A stretch of DNA of 64,000 nt, from the NCBI GenBank assembly GCA_020002185.1, contig CM034534.1:33779170-33843169 (forward strand), in the 5' to 3' direction. The notes below the pieces were generated by a model, which saw nothing but the letters and a program-made list of their open reading frames with translations, ran no database searches and was not told the origin of the DNA. Positions 41,101-50,305 of the stretch are shown here, in pieces. The DNA is from Paraescarpia echinospica (lineage: Eukaryota; Annelida; Polychaeta; Sabellida; Siboglinidae). A program made the translations under genes and the position numbers. Positions within the stretch are counted from its first letter, which is position 1, and each line of letters opens with the position of its first letter.

Positions 41101-44100
41101 ATAAAGGGATTCTTACCAACATGCTCCTTAGCTGCAGAGGTTACAAAACAAGAAGGTTATGTCTGCTCAGAGGATTCTTACCGACATGCTCCTTAGCTGT
41201 CAGAGGTTACAAAAACAAGAAGGTTATGTCTGTACGCAAGGGATTCTTACCGACATGCTCCTTAGCTGTCAGAGGTTACAAAAACAAGAAGGTTATGTCT
41301 ATACGCAAGGGATTCTTACCGACATGCTCCTTAGCTGTCAGAGGTTACAAAAACAAGAAGGTTATGTCTATATGCAAGGGATTCTTACCGACATGCTCCT
41401 TAGCTGTCAGAGGTTACAAAAACAAGAAGGTTATGTCTATACGCAAGGGATTCTTACCGACATGCTCCTTAGCTGTCAGAGGTTACAAAAACAAGAAGGT
41501 TATGTCTATACGCAAGGGATTCTTACCGACATGCTCCTTAGCTGTCAGAGGTTACAAAAACAAGAAGGTTATGTCTATACGCAAGGGATTCTTACCGACA
41601 TGCTCCTTAGCTGTCAGAGGTTACAAAAACAAGAAGGTTATGTCTATACGCAAGGGATTCTTACCGACATGCTCCTTAGCTGTCAGAGGTTACAAAAACA
41701 AGAAGGTTATGTCTATACGCAAGGGATTCTTCATGTAAAGGGATTCTTACCGACATGCTCCTTAGCTGTCAGAGGTTACAAAAACAAGAAGGTTATGTCT
41801 ATACGCAAGGGATTCTTACCGACATGCTCCTTAGCTGTCAGAGGTTACAAAAACAAGAAGGTTATGTCTATACGCAAGGGATTCTTACCGACATGCTCCT
41901 TAGCTTGCAGAGGTTACAAAAACAAGAAGGTTATGTCTGTACGCAAGAGATTCTTACGGACATGCTCCTTAGCTGTCAGAGGTTACAAAAACAAGAAGGT
42001 TATGTCTGTACGCAAGGGATTCTTACCAACATGCTCCTTAGCTGTCAGAGGTTACAAAAACAAGAAGGTTATGTCTATACGCAAGGGATTCTTACCGACA
42101 TGCTCCTTAGCTGTCAGAGGTTACAAAAACAAGAAGGTTATGTCTATACGCAAGGGATTCTTACCGACATGCTCCTTAGCTTGCAGAGGTTACAAAAACA
42201 AGAAGGTTATGTCTGTACGCAAGAGATTCTTACGGACATGCTCCTTAGCTGTCAGAGGTTACAAAAACAAGAAGGTTATGTCTGTACGCAAGGGATTCTT
42301 ACCAACATGCTCCTTAGCTGTCAGAGGTTACAAAAACAAGAAGGTTATGTCTATACGCAAGGGATTCTTACCGACATACGCAAGGGATTCTTACCGACAT
42401 GCTCCTTAGCTGTCAGAGGTTACAAAAACAAGAAGGTTATGTCTATATGCAAGGGATTCTTACCGACATGCTCCTTAGCTGTCAGAGGTTACAAAAACAA
42501 GAAGGTTATGTCTATACGCAAGGGATTCTTACCGACATGCTCCTTAGCTGTCAGAGGTTACAAAAACAAGAAGGTTATGTCTATATGCAAGGGATTCTTA
42601 CCGACATGCTCCTTAGCTGTCAGAGGTTACAAAAACAAGAAGGTTATGTCTATACGCAAGGGATTCTTACCGACATGCTCCTTAGCTGTCAGAGGTTACA
42701 AAAACAAGAAGGTTATGTCTATACGCAAGGGATTCTTACCGACATGCTCCTTAGCTGTCAGAGGTTACAAAAACAAGAAGGTTATGTCTATACGCAAGGG
42801 ATTCTTACCGACATGCTCCTTAGCTGTCAGAGGTTACAAAAACAAGAAGGTTATGTCTATACGCAAGGGATTCTTACCGACATGCTCCTTAGCTGTCAGA
42901 GGTTACAAAAACAAGAAGGTTATGTCTATACGCAAGGGATTCTTACCGACATGCTCCTTAGCTGTCAGAGGTTACAAAAACAAGAAGGTTATGTCTGTAT
43001 GCAAGGGATTCTTACCGACATGCTCCTTAGCTGTCAGAGGTTACAAAAACAAGAAGGTGAAGGTTATGTCTGTACGCAAGGGATTCTTACCGACATGCTC
43101 CTTAGCTGTCAGAGGTTACAAAAACAAGAAGGTTATGTCTGTATGCAAGGGATTCTTACCGACATGCTCCTTAGCTGTCAGAGGTTACAAAACAATAGGG
43201 TGTCCACATATGCTAGGATTCTACCAAGCTGTCAGAGGTTACAAAACAAGTAGGTTATTTCTTTATACGCAAGGGATTCTTACCGACATGCTCCTTAGCT
43301 GTCAGAGGTTACAAAAACAAGAAGGTTATGTCTATACGCAAGGGATTCTTACCGACATGCTCCTTAGCTGTCAGAGGTTACAAAAACAAGAAGGTTATGT
43401 CTATATGCAAGGGATTCTTACCGACATGCTCCTTAGCTGTCAGAGGTTACAAAAACAAGAAGGTTATGTCTATACGCAAGGGATTCTTACCGACATGCTC
43501 CTTAGCTGTCAGAGGTTACAAAAACAAGAAGGTTATGTCTATACGCAAGGGATTCTTACCGACATGCTCCTTAGCTGTCAGAGGTTACAAAAACAAGAAG
43601 GTTATGTCTATATGCAAGGGATTCTTACCGACATGCTCCTTAGCTGTCAGAGGTTACAAAAACAAGAAGGTTATGTCTATACGCAAGGGATTCTTACCGA
43701 CATGCTCCTTAGCTGTCAGAGGTTACAAAAACAAGAAGGTTATGTCTATATGGCAAGGGATTCTTACCGACATGCTCCTTAGCTGTCAGAGGTTACAAAA
43801 ACAAGAAGGTTATGTCTGTACGCAAGGATTCTTACCGACATGCTCCTTAGCTGTCAGAGGTTACAAAAACAAGAAGGTTATGTCTATATGCAAGGGATTC
43901 TTACCGACATGCTCCTTAGCTGTCAGAGGTTACAAAAACAAGAAGGTTATGTCTATACGCAAGGGATTCTTACCGACATGCTCCTTTGCTGTCAGAGGTT
44001 ACAAAAACAAGAAGGTTATGTCTATACGCAAGGGATTCTTACCGACATGCTCCTTAGCTGTCAGAGGTTACAAAAACAAGAAGGTTATGTCTATATGCAA

Positions 44101-47100
44101 GGGATTCTTACCGACATGCTCCTTAGCTGTCAGAGGTTACAAAAACAAGAAGGTTATGTCTGTATGCAAGGGATTCTTACCGACATGCTCCTTAGCTGTC
44201 AGAGGTTACAAAAACAAGAAGGTGAAGGTTATGTCTGTACGCAAGGGATTCTTACCGACATGCTCCTTAGCTGTCAGAGGTTACAAAAACAAGAAGGTTA
44301 TGTGTGTATGCAAGGGATTCTTACCGACATGCTCCTTAGCTGTCAGAGGTTACAAAAACAAGAAGGTTATGTCTGTATGCAAGGGATTCTTACCGACATG
44401 CTCCTTAGCTGTCAGAGGTTACAAAAACAAGAAGGTTATGTCTGTATGCAAGGGATTCTTACCGACATGCTCCTTAGCTGTCAGAGGTTACAAAAACAAG
44501 AAGGTTATGTCTATACGCAAGGGATTCTTACCGACATGCTCCTTAGCTGTCAGAGGTTACAAAAACAAGAAGGTTATGTCTATATGCAAGGGATTCTTAC
44601 CGACATGCTCCTTAGCTGTCAGAGGTTACAAAAACAAGAAGGTTATGTCTATACGCAAGGGATTCTTACCGACATGCTCCTTAGCTGTCAGAGGTTACAA
44701 AAACAAGAAGGTTATGTCTATATGCAAAGGATTCTTACCGACATGCTCCTTAGCTGTCAGAGGTTACAAAAACAAGAAGGTTATGTCTATACGCAAGGGA
44801 TTCTTACCGACATGCTCCTTAGCTGTCAGAGGTTACAAAAACAAGAAGGTTATGTCTATACGCAAGGGATTCTTACCGACATGCTCCATAGCTGTCAGAG
44901 GTTACAAAAACAAGAAGGTTATGTCTATACGCAAGGGATTCTTACCGACATGCTCCTTAGCTGTCAGAGATTACAAAAACAAGAAGGTTATGTCTATACG
45001 CAAGGGATTCTTACCGACATGCTCCTTAGCTGTCAGAGGTTACAAAAACAAGAAGGTTATGTCTATACGCAAGGGATTCTTACCGACATGCTCCTTAGCT
45101 GTCAGAGGTTACAAAAACAAGAAGGTTATGTCTATACGCAAGGGATTCTTACCGACATGCTCCTTAGCTGTCAGAGGTTACAAAAACAAGAAGGTTATGT
45201 CTATACGCAAGGGATTCTTACCGACATGCTCCTTAGCTGTCAGAGGTTACAAAAACAAGAAGGTTATGTCTATATGCAAGGGATTCTTACCGACATGCTC
45301 CTTAGCTGTCAGAGGTTACAAAAACAAGAAGGTTATGTCTATACGCAAGGGATTCTTACCGACATGCTCCTTTGCTGTCAGAGGTTACAAAAACAAGAAG
45401 GTTATGTCTATACGCAAGGGATTCTTACCGACATGCTCCTTAGCTGTCAGAGGTTACAAAAACAAGAAGGTTATGTCTATATACAAGGGATTCTTACCGA
45501 CATGCTCCTTAGCTGTCAGAGGTTACAAAAACAAGAAGGTTATGTCTGTATGCAAGGGATTCTTACCGACATGCTCCTTAGCTGTCAGAGGTTACAAAAA
45601 CAAGAAGGTGAAGGTTATGTCTGTACGCAAGGGATTCTTACCGACATGCTCCTTAGCTGTCAGAGGTTACAAAAACAAGAAGGTTATGTCTGTATGCAAG
45701 GGATTCTTACCGACATGCTCGTTAGCTGTCAGAGGTTACAAAAACAAGAAGGTTATGTCTGTACGCAAGGGATTCTTACCGACATACTCCTTAGCTGTCA
45801 GAGGTTACAAAAACAAGAAGGTTATGTCTATATGGAAGGGATTCTTACCGACATGCTCCTTAGCTGTCAGAGGTTACAAAAACAAGAAGGTTATGTCTGT
45901 ACGCAAGGTATTCTTACCGACATGCTCCTTAGCTGTCAGAGGTTACAAAAACAAGAAGGTTATGTCTGTATGCAAGGGATTCTTACCGACATGCTCCTTA
46001 GCTGTCAGAGGTTACAAAAACAAGAAGGTTATGTCTGTACGCAAGGGATTCTTACCGACATGCTCCTTAGCTGTCAGAGGTTACAAAAACAAGAAGGTTA
46101 TGTCTATACGCAAGGGATTCTTACCGACATGCTCCTTAGCTGTCAGAGGTTACAAAAACAAGAAGGTTATGTCTATACCGCATGCTCCTTTGCTGTCAGA
46201 GGGAAGGTTATTCTTACGCGACATGCTCCTTAGCTGTCAGAGGTTACAAAAACAAGAAGGTTATGTCTATACGCAAGGGATTCTTACCGACATGCTCCTT
46301 AGCTGTCAGAGGTTACAAAAACAAGAAGGTTATGTCTGTATGCAAGGGATTCTTACCGACATGCTCCTTAGCTGTCAGAGGTTACAAAAACAAGAAGGTT
46401 ATGTCTATACGCAAGGGATTCTTACCGACATGCCCACATGGTGTCACCCAGCCACCAGAGATGTCTGTACGCAAGGGATTCTTACCGACATGCCCACATG
46501 GTGTCACCCAGCCACCAGAGATGTCTGTACGCAAGGGATTCTTACCGACATGCCCACATGGTGTCACCCAGCCACCAGAGATGTCTGTACGCAAGGGATT
46601 CTTACCGACATGCCCACATGGTGTCACCCAGCCACCAGAGATGTCTGTACGCAAGGGATTCTTACCGACATGCCCACATGGTGTCACCCAGCCACCAGAG
46701 ATGTCTGTACGCAAGGGATTCTTACCAACATGCCCACATGGTGTCACCCAGCCACCAGAGATGTAAACTTCTGACATGCAATTTCCTCAAATATCTACAT
46801 ATCCTAAAATGTGCACACAGGAAAATAATAAAAGAAAGACAATTTGTTCTCTCTGTTTACTTCCCCAAAAATTTGAGACCATGAGAAACAGAAATATTAT
46901 TTTGAAAAACCTAGGAAAACTTGTTATTTACTTGTTCATTAACAAATGAGATTGTTGAGTGTGAGAATGTGATGGTCCTCAGGCGCTGGACGCGGAGGCC
47001 CTGCAGGCGGATGGCCTGGATCTGGACATTGTCCAGCAGATGAAGGACATGGCCCTGAGGGACACTGCGACCACCCTGGCTGACCCGGACATTGTCCAGA

Positions 47101-50100
47101 AACTCTCTGATCAGTTCGAGGTCTCTCACGCCAGTACTAAGGTCAGTGTGGGGTGGGGTAGGGTATGCATGAGGTTGGGGGATGGGTGGGTGGGTGGGTT
47201 GGATGGTGGATTAGTGGGTGCGTGTGGTGGTGGCTGGATGGGTAGATAAGTGAGTAAAAAGACAGGTGGGTGGATGGGTGGGTGGGTGGGTGGATGGATA
47301 GATAGATGGGTGGATGGATGGATGTTGGGTGGGTGGGTGGCTGGTGGATGGATGGACAGGTGATTTAGTAGATGGATGGGTGGGTTGATGAACTGGTGGA
47401 CGGGTAACTCAGATTGGTGGATAAGTTGGAAGGTGAATAAATTATTGGTAAGAGGGTGAAATAGTGGGTGACTTGGTGGATGGGTGACTGAATTGTTAAC
47501 TGGTTACATGGGTGATCTGATGAGTGAGTGTTTGAGGGTGGGCAGGACTTTTTCCTCCACCAAGGTTGTCTGATGTCTCGTGCTGCGATCAGATTGCCTC
47601 TATCATCTGTCATATTGCTGGTTCCAGATCTCTGCAGTAATCAAGGAACTTGAAGCGATCCGTGAACAGTCACCAAAAGACCAGCCAATGAAGAGGTATG
47701 GTTAATGCCAGTATCCAAGGACAAGATCAGTTTTATTATGACATCCTCACTGCGAGACAGGGCCAAAGTTACCTGAATAGCAGGGTGACCTTATTAGCAG
47801 GACAAATTTCTTGTATGATACTGTTATAGAAATCATCTGAGACTGTCCCAGGGTGATCTAACTGTGAGGTTTAATTGTATTTTAAATTAAAGTGCAGTGT
47901 ATTTTTTATAAAAGACGTGTTTGCCCCAAAGAGTGCAGTGACAGTGTAGGTGTTTGTAGTGTGATTGTGTCTCAGTGGACCACCATGTTGATGTGTTTGT
48001 AGTGTGATCGTGTCTCGGTGGACCTCCATGTTGATGTGTTTGTAGTGTGATCGTGTTCCAGTGGACCTCCATGTTGATGTGTTTGTAGTGTGATCGTGTC
48101 TCGGTGGACCTCCATGTTGATGTGTTTGTAGTGTGATTGTGTTCCAGTGGACCTCCATGTTGATGTGTTTGTAGTGTGATTGTGTTCCAGTGGACCTCCA
48201 TGTTGATGTGTTTGTAGAGGGAACGCGGCTTATGTAGTGATTAGCACATCCGCCTGGCATGCCAGCGTTCCGAGTTCGCAAAATCAGGACCGGGCAGGCA
48301 TGATATTTGGTGTAAGAACCTGGCTCTCAACATTGCGGACTGTATCCCTCGTGACTCGGAGATCACGTTAATGTCAGTCCCGTCTCAATTTGGGACGTAA
48401 AAGAACCACTGAGGATGACAAGCACCCTGGCAGTGACCACCCTCAGTGCCAGCATATAAAGGTCGGTTTGGCGATATTGTTCTGAAAAAGGCTGACTAGT
48501 TGAAAGAGACCTTGATGTATTTGTAGTGTGATCGTGGACCTCCATATTGATGTGTTTGTAGTGTGTGCATATACCTCAATGTTGATGTGTTTGTAGTGTG
48601 ATCGTGGACCTCGATGTTGATGTGTTTGTAGTGTGTGCATATACCTCAATGTTGATGTGTTTGTAGTGTGATCGTGGACCTCGATGTTGATGTGTTTGTA
48701 GTGTGTGCATATACCTCAATGTTGATGTGTTTGTAGTGTGATCGTGGACCTCGATGTTGATGTGTTTGTAGTGTGATCCTGTCGCAGTGGACCTCCATGT
48801 TGATGTGTTTGTAGTGTGATCGTGTCCCAGGGAACCTCTATGATGATGTGTTTGTAGTGTGATCTTGTCGCAGTGGACCTCAATGTTTATGTGTTTGTGG
48901 TGTGATCGTGTCCACGTGGACCTCGATATTAATGTGTTTGAAGTGTGATTGTGTTCCCATGTACCTTGATGTTGATGTGTTTGTAGTGTGATGGTGGACC
49001 TCCATGTTGATGTGTTTGTTGTGTGATTGTGTCCCCGTGGACCTCCATGTTGATGTGTTTGTAGTGTGATGGTGGACCTCCATGTTAATGTGTTTGTTGT
49101 GTGATTGTGGACCTCCATGTTGATGTGTTTGTTGTGTGATTGTGTCCCCGTGGACCTTCATGTTGATGTGTTTGTAGTGTGATGGTGGACCTCCATGTTG
49201 ATGTGTTTGTAGTGTGATCGTGTCTCAGTGGACCTCCATGTTGATGGTGATGGAGCACCACGTGCACCGCCTGGGACTGCGGTGCTGCACCATCCGGGGG
49301 GACGTACCCGCCCTGAAGCGCATGGAACTAGTGGAGGCCTTCAACACTGATCCTGCTGGACCCCAGGTTCGTTATAGAAATCACAGGTTCAGTGTTTTTC
49401 TTAATATAACTAAGAAGTTATCTTACATCAGCGCAAAGTAATAATAATAGTTTTGTTAAGGCACCTCAAAAGTTGCTATTTTTTAGATACCAGCAACTCT
49501 TTAAGAAATCATTACCCCATTTTTTAAAAGATGTTACTTTTGTGAAAATTATAAAGTTAAGGTAATTTACCTGTTAGTACCTGTAGTAAACATTTACATT
49601 CTGGCACTTGTGTCATGCAGAAACGGAGAGTGTCAAAAATGAGCACCTATGTAAAGTCACACGGAAGAGGTTTTAATGCTAGATAGGTAGCTCAAATATT
49701 TACCAGTTGTGTACGTCATTGAGTTGCTGAGCCTTATACTGCACCTTTGTTGCTAAGTAACACAATTGGTTGCTAGGTGATGTTGGTGTCGCTGCGAGCC
49801 GGTGGGTGTGGCCTGAATCTGATTGGAGGAAACCATCTCTTCATGGTAGATCTACACTGGTGAGTGGCTCACTATTTGTACACACCTGGAGCCCCACACA
49901 TCAGGTACAAGTTAGTTCTTTTATAGAGTGGTACCCATTCCTTGAGACTGCTCCAAGCGCTTTTCACTTCACCCTCTGGGAAACCTGTTCATTCCAACAC
50001 TGTCATCACTTCTCTGGGAAGCAGTCAGCCATGCTGACGTGACTGCATGACAATTATTTGTTAATATATGCACCACTGTCTATAGCCAGGTATTCGTTCA

Positions 50101-50240
50101 GTGAACTGAGGCAACTGAGGAATGAGTAACATTTCCTAAGTTTAGAAAAAGCAGTAGGTGGACTAGAACCTCAGTCCTGTTGGTTGACAGTGCAGTGCTC
50201 TGCCGCTGAGCTACCACATTCCACATAAATAATTGAAACA

Positions 50241-50305
<65 letters not shown>

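Noticed and set aside
39756..46764. CRISPR array
   Set aside because: The 69-bp units are continuous, with no unique spacers, and the setting is an animal intron.
43328..46774. 1148-codon open frame as a repeat-protein gene
   Set aside because: It is the 69-bp minisatellite read through. A second frame is equally open, the units vary without regard to codons, and it lies in TTF2 intron 17.
50152..50225. Functional tRNA gene on the - strand
   Set aside because: The A and B boxes are good, but the acceptor stem does not pair. A SINE head or pseudogene is more likely.
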